Positions 35,419 through 44,778 of a DNA stretch of 64,000 bases are shown one piece after another. Each line of letters begins with the position of its first letter. The stretch's first letter is position 1. The DNA comes from Pseudomonas triticicola (GTDB taxonomy: Bacteria; Pseudomonadota; Gammaproteobacteria; Pseudomonadales; Pseudomonadaceae). The stretch is taken from NCBI RefSeq assembly GCF_019145375.1, contig NZ_JAHSTX010000001.1:1463001-1527000 (forward strand), in the 5' to 3' direction. The notes under the pieces are model-generated. The model saw only the letters and a program-made list of their open reading frames with translations. It was not told the DNA's origin and did not search any database. The translations under genes were made by a program, and so were the position numbers.

Positions 35419-37470
35419 TCAAACGTCCAGCACCAGGGTTTCGCTGCCCTGCGCCGGGGCGGCGCAGCAGATCAGCACTTCGTCGTCCGCCAGGCGCATG
35501 GCCGGCGGGGTGAGGTAGTGCACCTGGCCGCTGGTAAGGCGGGTTTTGCAGGTGCCGCAGGAACCGCCGCGACAGCTGAACTCCGGATTCAAGCCTCGTG
35601 CCTCGGCCAGTTCCAGCAAGGTGCCGCTGCCCGGTTCCCAACGTGCTTCCTTGCCGGACGTGGCGAACAATACCTTGACCGGCTCTTCCGCGACCGGCAC
35701 TTGCGGCGGCGCCGGGGTGCTGATTTCGACATCGCGGATCAGCGTCGACGGGCCGAAGGTTTCGGCGTGGATGCGATCGTCGGGAATACGCATTTTGCGC
35801 AGGCCGTCGTACAGCGCCTGGGTAAAACTGCCCGGGCCGCACAGGTAGAAATCGTAGTCATCCAGCGGCAGCAGGCTCTTCAGCAAGGCAATGTCGATGC
35901 GCCCGGCATGATCGTAACCTTGCGCTGTTGCTTCCAGCGGCGGCTGGCTGACCACGCGCAGCACCTTGACCTTGTCACCGGCGCGCGCAGCCAAGGCATC
36001 GATTTCTTCGCGAAAGGCCAGATCCTCGACGGTGCGACTGCTTTGCACCACCCAGGTCGGGCGCATGCGGCTGATGCGTTTGCCCTGATAGACCACCTCG
36101 CGCAGCATCGACAGCAACGGCGTCACCCCAACGCCAGCGGCCAACAGCACCAGTGGCCGGCGTTCGGTGGCGTCGACGGTGAAGTCGCCTTGCGGGGCGC
36201 GGGCTTCGATCAAGTCCAATGCCTGGACCCGATCATGCAGATGCGAAGACACCGAGCCATCGCGTTTGACGCTGATGCGCAGGAACTCGTCCGACGGCGC
36301 GCTGGACACGCTGTAGGTGCGGATCGACGCGGCATCCTGACCGTCGAGCAAGACCTTGATCGGCAAGTGCTGGCCCGGTTCGAAGCGCGGCAGGCCAAAG
36401 CCATCGTTGGCTTGCAGGTAAAAGGAGCGGATCTGCGGACTCTCATCGACCACCCGCGTGACGTGCAGCGCGCGCCATTGATTGCGCAGCGCCTCGGCCT
36501 GCAAACGCTCGCGGGTCTGTTCCCAGCTGCCGGTCATTTGCGAGTTGGGCGAATCGCCTTCCGGCTGCTCGGCCCAGCGCAGTGGCAGCGCGGCCTGACG
36601 GTAAACGATGCGCTGCGGCTTGAAGCGCCACAGGCGCTCGGCGCCCTGGAACGCGGCGATTTGCGGATCGTCGAGCAGCACGTCTGCGCTGCCGGTCATC
36701 TGCAACAGATCGCCGCTTTCGAAATCGATAAAGGTCAGCCCGGCGCGCGGGTTGAGCAGGATGTTGCCCAAGGTGTTGAAGAACAGATTGCCGGAGAAAT
36801 CCGGGATGGTCAGGGTGCCGTCTTCGTCCATATGGACGAAACCGGATTTGCCGCCGCGATGGGACACATCGACTTGGCGCTCACCGTCGCGCACCACGTA
36901 AGTGGCCACGTAGAACGAGTCAGCGGCGGTGATCATGTCGCGCACCAAGGGTTCGCTGACCGACAAGTCGAGCGCGTTGTCGGTGGTCTCATCGACGAAC
37001 GCGTAGTGGCGCAGATTGATGTAGCGCGGGCAGTTGCCGTAAGCCTGGGTGACGCCGATCTCAAGAATGTTGTCATCGCGGCGGCTGATATTGCCGTTCA
37101 TGCGATTGCGCCGACGGGTGTGCAGCTCGATGCCGAGCATGCCGATCGCATCGCCGGGTTGCAGGCCTTGATTGGCCGGGTCATTGGGCTGCGCATCGAG
37201 TTTGATCTTCAGCACCTGCGGCGACGGCGAATCCATGAAGCCCGGTTGACCGGTGCGAAGTGTCGCCCACGGATCGCCCTGGCTGTCGACGGCGCCGAGC
37301 ACGACGAAGGGCAGTTGCGCATAGAACTCGCGGTGCTGGTCCGGCATCCAGTCGCGGGCCAGTTGCCGCTGGCCGACACCGACCATCATCTCCACCGCGC
37401 CGACGGCACGTTGCAGGGTCAGCTCACCTTCATGCCAGGGCGAGGGCTGCGGTTTCGACGCTGTGTCCAT
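35419..37470 (-). CDS. Fusion: pyridoxamine-phosphate-oxidase-like, ferredoxin-reductase and 2Fe-2S domains
   Basis: A 683-residue three-part flavoprotein. Res ~1-330 are a split-barrel FMN-binding PNPOx-like part (PFVVLGAVDSQGDPWAT, GNLFFNTLGNILLNPRAGL). Res ~345-590 are an FNR-type FAD/NAD(P) reductase (SFYLQ, RTYSVSSAP, GVGVTPLLSML, YLCGPG). Res ~600-683 are a plant-type ferredoxin with CRGGSCGTC and a final Cys in LICCAAP. It should move electrons from NAD(P)H through FAD and 2Fe-2S to a flavin or outside acceptor. Start ATG at 37470 with GAGGAG-type RBS. A 70-residue gene follows. Physiological role not known. Confidence 0.9.
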   Translation of the reverse strand: MDTASKPQPSPWHEGELTLQRAVGAVEMMVGVGQRQLARDWMPDQHREFYAQLPFVVLGAVDSQGDPWATLRTGQPGFMDSPSPQVLKIKLDAQPNDPANQGLQPGDAIGMLGIELHTRRRNRMNGNISRRDDNILEIGVTQAYGNCPRYINLRHYAFVDETTDNALDLSVSEPLVRDMITAADSFYVATYVVRDGERQVDVSHRGGKSGFVHMDEDGTLTIPDFSGNLFFNTLGNILLNPRAGLTFIDFESGDLLQMTGSADVLLDDPQIAAFQGAERLWRFKPQRIVYRQAALPLRWAEQPEGDSPNSQMTGSWEQTRERLQAEALRNQWRALHVTRVVDESPQIRSFYLQANDGFGLPRFEPGQHLPIKVLLDGQDAASIRTYSVSSAPSDEFLRISVKRDGSVSSHLHDRVQALDLIEARAPQGDFTVDATERRPLVLLAAGVGVTPLLSMLREVVYQGKRISRMRPTWVVQSSRTVEDLAFREEIDALAARAGDKVKVLRVVSQPPLEATAQGYDHAGRIDIALLKSLLPLDDYDFYLCGPGSFTQALYDGLRKMRIPDDRIHAETFGPSTLIRDVEISTPAPPQVPVAEEPVKVLFATSGKEARWEPGSGTLLELAEARGLNPEFSCRGGSCGTCKTRLTSGQVHYLTPPAMRLADDEVLICCAAPAQGSETLVLDV

Positions 37471-37755
37471 TTCGATTCTCCTCGGGTGCAAACGGGCCGG
37501 TGAGCCGCCAGGGGCTGAAGCTCAAGTGGGCTCATGTTCGCCCTCGGCCGGTTGCGAGGGAATGGCCAGAAACTGCAATCCACTGTTTCACTCGGTGAAA
37601 TGATCCCTGCGCGCGGCTAAGGAGGCGGGTGATTATTTCACTGGCTGAAATGCTCGATTGTATTTGCTGAGGATTCCGCGATTTGCGGCAGGGGAGCAGG
37701 ATGAGCCCCATCGACACGATCAGCGGGTCGACCTCAAATAATCCAGGAGCACGTC

Positions 37756-38385
37756 ATGTCCCAGTCAGCCGTCAAACTGTACCGCCATCCGTTGTCCGGC
37801 CACTCGCACCGCGTCGAGTTGATGTTGTCCCTGCTGGATGTGCCGACCGAACTGGTGTTCGTCGACCTGATGAAGGGCGCACACAAAACCCCTGAATTCC
37901 TCGCCCTCAACCGTTTCGGCCAAGTGCCGGTGATTGATGACAACGGTACGGTGCTCGCTGATTCCAACGGCATTCTGGTTTATCTGGCGAGCAAATACGG
38001 CAACGGCCAGTGGCTGCCGAGTGATCCGGTCGAGCAAGCCAAGGTGCAACGCTGGTTATCGGTGGCCGCCGGGCAGATCAGCTCCGGCCCGGCCACAGCG
38101 CGCTTGATCACGGTGTTCGGCGCCGGTTACGACGCGGCTGATGCGATCAAGCGTTCCCACGCTTTATTGCAAGTGATGGAAGACGAGTTGGCCAACAGCG
38201 CATTCCTTGCCGGCGACAAGGCAACCGTTGCCGATGTGGCCGCCTACACTTACGTCGCCCACGCGCCGGAAGGCAATGTCTCGCTGGATGAATATCCGAA
38301 TGTGCGGGCGTGGCTAGCGCGGGTCGAGGCGCTGCCGAAATTCGTCGGCATGCAGCGCACAGCGGTGGGCCTGCAAACAGCTTGA
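37756..38385 (+). CDS. Glutathione S-transferase
   Basis: A 209-residue cytosolic GST. The thioredoxin-like N-terminal domain ([20 protein letters not shown], then [25 protein letters not shown] with the Ser that binds glutathione) precedes the all-helical C-terminal domain ([17 protein letters not shown]). The catalytic hydroxyl is probably the Ser in SGHSHR. The REP pair and a LysR gene follow on the same strand. The LysR may regulate it. Confidence 0.92.
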   Translation: MSQSAVKLYRHPLSGHSHRVELMLSLLDVPTELVFVDLMKGAHKTPEFLALNRFGQVPVIDDNGTVLADSNGILVYLASKYGNGQWLPSDPVEQAKVQRWLSVAAGQISSGPATARLITVFGAGYDAADAIKRSHALLQVMEDELANSAFLAGDKATVADVAAYTYVAHAPEGNVSLDEYPNVRAWLARVEALPKFVGMQRTAVGLQTA

Positions 38386-38404
38386 CTCACAACGATGCAC
38401 ATCC

Positions 38405-38496
38405 CCTGTGGGAGCGAGCCTGCTCGCGAAAGCGGTGTGTCATTCACCGGTGATGTTGACTGACAGAATGCCTTCGCGAGCAGGCTCGCTCCCACA
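38405..38496. repeat. REP inverted pair
   Basis: CTGTGGGAGCGAGCC...CGCGAAAGCG and the inverted CCTTCGCGAGCAGG...TCCCACA, between the GST stop and the LysR start codon. The pair ends only 43 bp before the LysR start, so it is in its 5' untranslated region. Confidence 0.9.
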
Positions 38497-38538
38497 TGAT
38501 TTCACTGTGTTTTCGAGGTTTTTTACAGGTTCCCGTCT

Positions 38539-39459
38539 ATGGATCGTTTTCAGGAAATGCGCATGTTCCTGGCCGTGGCCGAGGAGGGTGGCTTTGCGGC
38601 GGCGGCCCGGCGTTTGAACACCTCGCCCCCCAGCGTCACCCGCGCCATTGCCGCGCTGGAGCAACGCATCGGCACGCGTCTGTTGTCGCGCACCACGCGC
38701 AGCCTGCACCTGACCGAAGCCGGGCACCGTTATCTGGACGATTGCCGAAGAATTCTGTGCGACGTCGACGAAGCCGAAGAGGCCGCTGCCGGCAGTTATC
38801 GGGTGCCTTGCGGGCACTTGAGCGTGACCGCGTCGGTGTTGTTTGGCGAGCTGTTCATCGCGCCGATGCTGGCGCAATACGTCGACGCGTTTCCTTCAGT
38901 GCATCTGAAGGCGTTGCTGGTCGATCGTGTGGTGAACATGGCGGAAGAGGGTATCGATGTCGCCGTGCGCATCGGCCATCTGCACGAGAACAATCAGCAT
39001 GCGATCAAGGTCGGCGAGGTCCGTCAGGTGATTTGCGGCACCCCCGATTACTTCGCCCGCTATGGCCGACCGCAACATCCGAACGAGTTGAGCCGCGCCA
39101 ATATCGTCATGTCGTCCGCCAGTCATTTGCTCAGCGATTGGCAATTCGCCCATGCGGATGGCCCGTTGAGTTTTCGCTTCGAACCGCGTCTGGTGGTCAC
39201 CGCGAATCAGGCGGCGATCAACATCGCCAGCTCCGGTTGGGGCATTACCCGGGTGCTGTCCTATCAAGTGGCCAGCCAGGTTGCGGCCGGTGAACTGGAA
39301 TTGGTGTTGCAGGCCTTTGAGCCGCCGGCGTTACCGGTGCAACTGGTCTATCTGAAACATCCGCGCGTACCGGCGAAGGTGCGCACGTTCGTGGACTTTC
39401 TCAGCGAGCGGCTGCAACACCACCCAGCGCTGAAAGCCGTGAACAGGGTTCACGGCTAA
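38539..39459 (+). CDS. LysR-family transcriptional regulator
   Basis: A 306-residue LTTR with the N-terminal HTH MRMFLAVAEEGGFAAAARRLN...SVTRAIAALE and a substrate-binding domain of the CrgA-like group (LSVTASVLFGELFIAPML). Start ATG is the first in frame and gives the standard N-terminus. It is downstream of the GST gene on the same strand and convergent with the alpha/beta hydrolase gene. Such LysR-GST pairs are common in Pseudomonas, but no target is shown by the sequence. Confidence 0.9.
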   Translation: MDRFQEMRMFLAVAEEGGFAAAARRLNTSPPSVTRAIAALEQRIGTRLLSRTTRSLHLTEAGHRYLDDCRRILCDVDEAEEAAAGSYRVPCGHLSVTASVLFGELFIAPMLAQYVDAFPSVHLKALLVDRVVNMAEEGIDVAVRIGHLHENNQHAIKVGEVRQVICGTPDYFARYGRPQHPNELSRANIVMSSASHLLSDWQFAHADGPLSFRFEPRLVVTANQAAINIASSGWGITRVLSYQVASQVAAGELELVLQAFEPPALPVQLVYLKHPRVPAKVRTFVDFLSERLQHHPALKAVNRVHG

Positions 39460-39486
39460 GGCTTCAAGTTTCAATTCAGCGATGAA

Positions 39487-40263
39487 TCACTTCGCGGCCG
39501 CAGCGGTTTCGATCAGGCTGGCAACGGCTTTCGGGTTGGACACCATCACCACGTGCGACGCGCCTTTGACCACGACGGTCTGCTTGGAGTGCGCGCGCTC
39601 GGCCATAAACGCCAGGGCTTGCGCCGGGATGTTCTTGTCCTGGTCACCGTAGACGAAGTACGACGGAACGGTTTTCCATGCAGGCTCGGTGGCGGCTTCG
39701 TTGAGCGCGGCGACGGTCACCGGGCGCTGGGTCGCGGCCATCAACTTCGCATCAGCAGGGGAAACATCGGCTGCGAACTGCTCATGGAATTTGTCCTGCT
39801 GGATGTACAAATCCTTGCCACCATCGGCCAGTTCAACCGGGGCCGACAGGGTCGGGCCAAGGGTGCTGCCAGGGAAGCGGCCGGACAATTCGGCTGCGGT
39901 TTCACCCTTTTCCGGGGCGAACGCGGCGACGTACACCAGCGCTTTGACATTGGCATTGCCGTAAGCGGCTTCGCTGATCACCGGGCCACCGTAAGAGTGG
40001 CCGACCAGCACCACCGGGGTTTTCACGCTGGCCAGCACATCCGCCACCGATTGCGCATCACCCTTGACCGAGCGCAGCGGGTTGGCCGCAGCGATCACCG
40101 GATAGCCATCCTTCTCGAGAATCTTGACCACGCCGTTCCAGCTGCTCGAATCGGCAAAGGCACCGTGCACCAGCACCACGGTAGGTTTGACCGGCGCGGC
40201 GAACGCTGCGGTGGCGCCAAACATGGCGGCGGTAAGGGCGAGGGTAGCGAAGACTTTGTTCAT
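39487..40263 (-). CDS. Periplasmic alpha/beta hydrolase
   Basis: An exported 258-residue alpha/beta-hydrolase. A signal peptide (NKVFATLALTAAMFGATAAFA) is cleaved near AAFA-APVK. The fold opens VVLVHGAFADSSSW (oxyanion-hole HG), has the nucleophile elbow GHSYGG, and the catalytic His in KGASHVVM. The group includes esterases and salicylate/MhpC-like hydrolases. Start at 40263; the open frame to 40680 crosses the AraC gene and is not real. Lies 155 bp beyond the stop of the RclR-like AraC gene, same strand, and could be one of its targets. Confidence 0.9.
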   Translation of the reverse strand: MNKVFATLALTAAMFGATAAFAAPVKPTVVLVHGAFADSSSWNGVVKILEKDGYPVIAAANPLRSVKGDAQSVADVLASVKTPVVLVGHSYGGPVISEAAYGNANVKALVYVAAFAPEKGETAAELSGRFPGSTLGPTLSAPVELADGGKDLYIQQDKFHEQFAADVSPADAKLMAATQRPVTVAALNEAATEPAWKTVPSYFVYGDQDKNIPAQALAFMAERAHSKQTVVVKGASHVVMVSNPKAVASLIETAAAAK

Positions 40264-40418
40264 GGTGATGTCCTGTCGATTGATTAAGGTAGGAATGGAA
40301 GCGGCAGTGGTATTTAGCGCGCTAAATGTGTCAGTTGTGTGTGCGCACGGCCGAACTTCGCATGCGTATGTATCTGTGTCGGCGAAAGCTACACGCTGAT
40401 ACAAAGCGATCCATTCAA

Positions 40419-41324
40419 TCAGATCGCGCGGCGGACTTTGCCCGGGGCCTCGCCGTAGATTTCCTTGAATTTCTTGCTGAAGGCAGCCTGCGACTGATAG
40501 CCGACCTGTACGGCAATGTCGTTCAGGCCCAGATGCGAATGGCTCAGCAGACTGAACGCCAGCTCCATGCGCAACTGGGTCAGCAGCACCCACGGCGATA
40601 CGCCAGCGACCCGGGCGAAGGTGCGCATGAAAGTCGCGCGGGACATGTTCGCGGTGTCGGCCATGGCTTCGATGGTCCATTCGTGCGCCGGGTCGGCCAG
40701 TATCGCCTGACAGGTCCGGCCGAGGCGCTGGTCGCCGAGCAGCGCCAGGGTGCTCTTGTCCTGCTCCGCACGGGCCAGATGCGCACGCAGAATCAAGGTG
40801 AACAAGGCTTGGGACAGTGAATCGAGGAGAAAGCGCGCGCCCGGCTGTTCGCTGTCGGCTTCGCTGCGCAACAGCGCAATCAGGGCGGTCAGTGGCGCAT
40901 CAATCGGCAAGCCATCGTTGGCAATCAACAGGTAATCGGGGAGGGCGGCGAACAGCATCGACGCGCGATTGTAATGAAAACCACCGCAGAGCATGTCCAG
41001 ATCGGCGCTCGCGCCACCCAGCCGATAGATCGGCAACACCCCGCCGGGAACCAGCGTTGGCGACATCGGCGCTACATTTTTGCCGGCACTGTGCAGCACA
41101 TGCGGCGTACCCCGTGGCAACAGCAGAATATCGCCAGCGCGCATCGCCAGGCGTTGCCCGCTGGCCAGTTCCACCCGGCATTCACCTTTAAGCACGATGT
41201 GATAGGGCGCCTTGCCCAAGGCTTCCTGTTGATGATCGCGCGCCCAGTCGCCTTGAAACTGGCAACGCAGATCGAGGCTGCCGCGCACGTTGGCCAGGCT
41301 GATGAGCTTATCGAGCGAGTTCAT
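40419..41324 (-). CDS. rclR: AraC-family regulator, RclR-like
   Basis: A 301-residue AraC regulator with an N-terminal cupin domain and C-terminal double HTH (MADTANMSRATFMRTFARVAG; IAVQVGYQSQAAFSKKFKE). E. coli RclR senses hypochlorous acid through Cys21 and Cys89. Using the ATG at 41324, this protein has Cys at position 21 (LDLRCQFQ) and another at 113 (LDMLCGG) in the equivalent place after a longer loop. Alternative start GTG at 41330. It is divergent from a DUF417/RclC gene, as in the rcl locus, which supports the assignment. RclA is not present in this window. Confidence 0.78.
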   Translation of the reverse strand: MNSLDKLISLANVRGSLDLRCQFQGDWARDHQQEALGKAPYHIVLKGECRVELASGQRLAMRAGDILLLPRGTPHVLHSAGKNVAPMSPTLVPGGVLPIYRLGGASADLDMLCGGFHYNRASMLFAALPDYLLIANDGLPIDAPLTALIALLRSEADSEQPGARFLLDSLSQALFTLILRAHLARAEQDKSTLALLGDQRLGRTCQAILADPAHEWTIEAMADTANMSRATFMRTFARVAGVSPWVLLTQLRMELAFSLLSHSHLGLNDIAVQVGYQSQAAFSKKFKEIYGEAPGKVRRAI

Positions 41325-41449
41325 TGGCACCCATCACGAAGAAATCCGCAAAGTTGAGACGATTGAGCAAGACGTTGAGCATGACCGACAAAAGCGCGAT
41401 TCGGTAGCAGCGCAGACTGACTCCACTTTCATTGATCTGGAGAAGTCGC

Positions 41450-42025
41450 ATGTTCACCTCAATCAACGCCGGACTACAACAGCTCGGCAAACTCGATCGC
41501 CTCGGTATCCCGCTGATGCGCGTGGCCATCGCCATCGTATTCCTGTGGATCGGCGCGCTGAAATTCGTCCCGTACGAAGCCGACAGCATCACGCCCTTCG
41601 TCGCCAACAGCCCGGTGATGTCGTTCTTCTACGAACACCCGCAGGACTACAAGGCGCACCTGACCCATGAGGGCGAGCTGAACGCCGACAAGCGCACCTG
41701 GCAGACCGCGAACAACACCTACGGCTTTTCCACCGGGCTTGGCGTGGTGGAAATCCTCATCGGTCTGCTGGTCCTGTCCAACCCGCTTTCCCGCCGCACC
41801 GGCCTGCTCGGTGGCGCGCTGGCGTTCGCTACGCCGCTGGTGACCCTGAGTTTTCTGGTCACCACGCCTGAAGCCTGGGTCGCTGCGCTGGGCGATGGTC
41901 AGCATGGCTTTCCCTATCTGTCCGGTGCCGGACGCCTGGTGCTCAAAGACGTCCTGATGCTCGCCGGAGCGCTGCCGGTCATGGCCGATTCCGCGCGCCA
42001 ATTGCTGACCGAACGTCAGGCCTGA
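41450..42025 (+). CDS. rclC: DUF417 inner-membrane protein, RclC/YkgB-like
   Basis: A 191-residue membrane protein with about four hydrophobic segments (VAIAIVFLWIGALKFV, VVEILIGLLVLSNP, GALAFATPLVTLSFLV, VLMLAGALPVMA). The DUF417 family contains E. coli RclC (YkgB), part of the reactive-chlorine resistance locus. The family-typical FVPYEADSITPFVANSPVMS and SGAGRLVLKD are present. RBS GGAGAA precedes the ATG at 41450. Divergent from the RclR-like activator, and followed 30 bp later by a DUF2790 gene, so they probably form one operon. Confidence 0.85.
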   Translation: MFTSINAGLQQLGKLDRLGIPLMRVAIAIVFLWIGALKFVPYEADSITPFVANSPVMSFFYEHPQDYKAHLTHEGELNADKRTWQTANNTYGFSTGLGVVEILIGLLVLSNPLSRRTGLLGGALAFATPLVTLSFLVTTPEAWVAALGDGQHGFPYLSGAGRLVLKDVLMLAGALPVMADSARQLLTERQA

Positions 42026-42055
42026 ATTCCTTCCCCTTTATAGAGAGATCGCACG

Positions 42056-42283
42056 ATGAAAACGTTTATTGCTTTGACCCTGACCATCTTCGCCGGCAAC
42101 GTGTTCGCCGCCACCGAACCTGCACAAACCGGCGTGCCACTGGATATCGCCAAAACCATCAGCATCACCGACACCAGCGCCGCCTGCGGAATTGTTCCGG
42201 TGGAGGTCGTCTATGAAGACAGTCACGGTCAGCGGCATGTCGCCACTTACAGCGTTTTAGGCGATGGCTGCGGTGGCGATTAG
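42056..42283 (+). CDS. DUF2790 small exported protein
   Basis: A 75-residue DUF2790-type protein with a signal peptide (KTFIALTLTIFAGNVFAATE) and a mature region of about 57 residues containing two cysteines (ACGIVP and GDGCGGD) that could form a disulfide. Similar small exported proteins are common in Pseudomonas and responsive to stress or metals. It lies 30 bp after the RclC-like gene on the same strand, occupying the place of the small RclB in E. coli, though I do not claim homology. Its stop is one base from the convergent MFS stop. Confidence 0.85.
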   Translation: MKTFIALTLTIFAGNVFAATEPAQTGVPLDIAKTISITDTSAACGIVPVEVVYEDSHGQRHVATYSVLGDGCGGD

Positions 42284-42284
42284 C

Positions 42285-43526
42285 TCAGGTTTGGCCCATA
42301 ACTGCAGCGGACTCGAATTGCTCAGTCCGCTGCAGCGTTTCCGGAACAGCGATCAACAGCAGCAGGAATGCAGCCGCTGCGATGGTGGCGAGAGTCAGGA
42401 ATGCCGCGCTGTAACCGGCGGCCTCGACGACGAATCCGGCCAGTCCATTGCTCAGCGCCGCGCCCAGGCCAAACGCTGTGGTCAGCGCGCCGAGGCTGAC
42501 ATTGAAATGCCCGGAGCCGAGGGTCAGATCCTTGACCATCACCGGGAACAGCGCGCCGAACAGCCCAGCGCCGACGCCGTCGAGCAACTGCACGGCGACC
42601 AGCCAGTACGAATCATCCGAGAAGGTGTAGAGCAAGCCACGCAGCGGCAGGATCAGAAAACCCGCCAGCAATAACGGTTTGCGCCCCCAGACATCGGCTT
42701 TCGCACCGGCCAGCAGCGCCATCGGCACCATCACCAGTTGGGCTGCGACGATGCACGCCGACGTCAGCGGCGTGGCCATGTGCAAGTTGGCTTGGGCGAG
42801 TTTCTGGCTCACCAGCGGCAGCATCGCCGCGTTGGCCAAGTGAAATAGCGCGCAGCACAGGGCAAACATCAGCAACGGGCGATTGCTCAGCAGTACCTTG
42901 AACCCGGACGGCTGATGGCTTTGATCGCCAGGCTGCAAGCCGCGCGCGACGTCATGATCAATCGCCTCGGCCGAGACGAACAGAACGGCAATCACGCTGG
43001 CCAGCGCCATGACCGCCATCAGATAAAACACCGCCACCGGACCGAACAGATACGCAAACAAACCGGCCAACAACGCCGCGCACGCGTTGCCGGCATGGTT
43101 GAACGTCTCGTTGCGACCGGTACGCCGGGTGAATGCTCGCGGGCCGGTGATGCCCAGGGTGATCGCGGAAATGGCCGGGGCGAAAATTGACGCTGCCGCC
43201 GCACTCAAGGCTTGAGTCAACGCCACCAGACTGAATGACGAAATGAACGGCAGCAGCAGACAACTCACCGTCACCAACAGCGCGGCGATGATGACCAGCG
43301 CACGTTTCGCCTGGCTGCTGTCAACCAGCGCACCAGCGGGCGTCTGCGTGACCAGCGCGGCGATACCGGCGAGAGTCATGACCACACCGATGCTGGCCGG
43401 GTCCCAGTGGTGCACGGCGAGCAAGTAGATGGCGAGGTACGGCCCGAGGCCGTCGCGGACATCGGCGAGAAAGAAATTCAGACTGTCCAGCGAGCGGTTG
43501 TTGCGGCGATCGAGATGGCTGATCAC
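42285..43526 (-). CDS. MFS transporter
   Basis: A 413-residue major-facilitator protein with about 12 membrane segments. The N-terminal part reads SLNFFLADVRDGLGPYLAIYLL, and the TM2-3 loop is GALVDSSQAKRALV. This N-terminus resembles a Pseudomonas MFS group sometimes found with sugar-acid or drug genes, but the substrate is not determinable. The gene's 3' end contains a perfect 12-bp inverted repeat (42302-42313 / 42324-42335) that may also act as terminator for the convergent DUF2790 operon. Confidence 0.87.
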   Translation of the reverse strand: MISHLDRRNNRSLDSLNFFLADVRDGLGPYLAIYLLAVHHWDPASIGVVMTLAGIAALVTQTPAGALVDSSQAKRALVIIAALLVTVSCLLLPFISSFSLVALTQALSAAAASIFAPAISAITLGITGPRAFTRRTGRNETFNHAGNACAALLAGLFAYLFGPVAVFYLMAVMALASVIAVLFVSAEAIDHDVARGLQPGDQSHQPSGFKVLLSNRPLLMFALCCALFHLANAAMLPLVSQKLAQANLHMATPLTSACIVAAQLVMVPMALLAGAKADVWGRKPLLLAGFLILPLRGLLYTFSDDSYWLVAVQLLDGVGAGLFGALFPVMVKDLTLGSGHFNVSLGALTTAFGLGAALSNGLAGFVVEAAGYSAAFLTLATIAAAAFLLLLIAVPETLQRTEQFESAAVMGQT

Positions 43527-43644
43527 GGTGGGCAGTCTCTTGAAAGTGAGGTCTGCGTAAATGTATCAACCTCGGCAAACCTAATGACCGAAGCGGCGGG
43601 GGATTAGTTGCAGGACGGCGGAGCAGTTGCTGCTCCGCAGATAT

Positions 43645-44778
43645 TCATGCATCAGGCGTTTGCAGTACTTCGATCCATAACGCGCCTTTGCCGGAGGCCG
43701 CTTCACCGACACGCTTCAGCGCGCCATCCTTGCTCACCGCGTACGTACCGACCTTGGCGCTTTTCTCGCCCGTCACCAGCAGCCAGCGGCCATCGGGGGA
43801 GAAGGCGATATTGCGTGGTTGTTGTTCCTGCACTGAGTAGTTATCGAGGAACTTCAGTCCTCCGGTTGCCGGATCCACGGTAAATGCCGAAACGCTGCTG
43901 CTGGTGCGCTCACTCATCAGCAGCAGTTTTCCATCCGGCGACATGCGCAGGTCAGCGGCCCAGATGCGCGGGGTCGGATCGTCTTTCAAGTCGTTGTTGC
44001 GCGCATCCCGAACTTCGCCGTGAGCCAGTTGCAAACGTTCGGGAATGCCATTGGCTTCAGCGATGCGGGTCAACGCGCCGCTGGCGTCGTCAATTGAAAA
44101 CGCAGTCACGGTGCCGCTCATTTCGCCGACGACGTAAAGGAATTTGCCGTTCGGCGAGAACGCCAGGTGCCGGGGGCCGGTTTTATCCGGAACACTGACC
44201 GAGCCGCTGCCGATCGGGCTGAGCTCGCCAGTCTTGGCGTCCAGGCGATATTGCAGCACCTTGTCGGTGCCCAGGTTGCCGGCGTAGGCAAAGCGATTGC
44301 TCGGCTCGGTACGAATCGAATGGGCATGCAGGCCGGTCGGATAACGCAGGATGTTGGCGGAAGGTTGATCATCCTCGCCGATCTTCTGAACGCTGAGGGT
44401 ATCGGCGCCGTAGGACGCAGCGAGCAGGTAGCGACCTTTTCGATCGGTCGACAGGTAAGCCATGCTCTCTGCCAGAGGCGCCTGGGTAAACTTTGTCAGG
44501 TGCCCGCTTTTGGAGTCGATCTGATAGCCCAAAACCTGGAAAGGCTTGACCCGCAACGCTGCAAACAGCACTTTGCCGTCCGGGGTGAGGGCCATGGGAT
44601 TGACCTGGTCGCCGGCCTGGATCTGCTCAACGAGGGTGAGTGCGCCGTTGTTCTGATCAAAGCGATATTGCGAGATCAGACCGTCGCCGGGGCTTGAGAT
44701 GTAGGCGTAGGTAGCGGCGTTAGCCGTCACGCTCAACGTGGAAGCGAGCGCAGCGATCAAGAGGGTTCCTTTCATCAT
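43645..44778 (-). CDS. Exported lactonase-family beta-propeller protein
   Basis: A 377-residue seven-bladed beta-propeller of the 6-phosphogluconolactonase (Pgl)/lactonase family. It has a signal peptide (KGTLLIAALASTLSVTANA), so it should act in the periplasm, unlike cytoplasmic Pgl. Repeated blade motifs are visible: ALTPDGKVLFAAL, YLSTDRKGRYLLAAS, AFSPNGKFLYVV, RMSPDGKLLLMSE, AFSPDGRWLLVTG. Start is the double ATG at 44775/44778 with AAGGCTGGA upstream; the longer frame to 44835 is less likely. Substrate unknown; a role on gluconolactone from Gcd is a guess. Confidence 0.87.
   Translation of the reverse strand: MMKGTLLIAALASTLSVTANAATYAYISSPGDGLISQYRFDQNNGALTLVEQIQAGDQVNPMALTPDGKVLFAALRVKPFQVLGYQIDSKSGHLTKFTQAPLAESMAYLSTDRKGRYLLAASYGADTLSVQKIGEDDQPSANILRYPTGLHAHSIRTEPSNRFAYAGNLGTDKVLQYRLDAKTGELSPIGSGSVSVPDKTGPRHLAFSPNGKFLYVVGEMSGTVTAFSIDDASGALTRIAEANGIPERLQLAHGEVRDARNNDLKDDPTPRIWAADLRMSPDGKLLLMSERTSSSVSAFTVDPATGGLKFLDNYSVQEQQPRNIAFSPDGRWLLVTGEKSAKVGTYAVSKDGALKRVGEAASGKGALWIEVLQTPDA

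Noticed and set aside
35308..37503. 731-residue open frame opposite to the PNPOx/FNR fusion
   Set aside because: Composition and lack of family features mark it as the shadow of the real gene.
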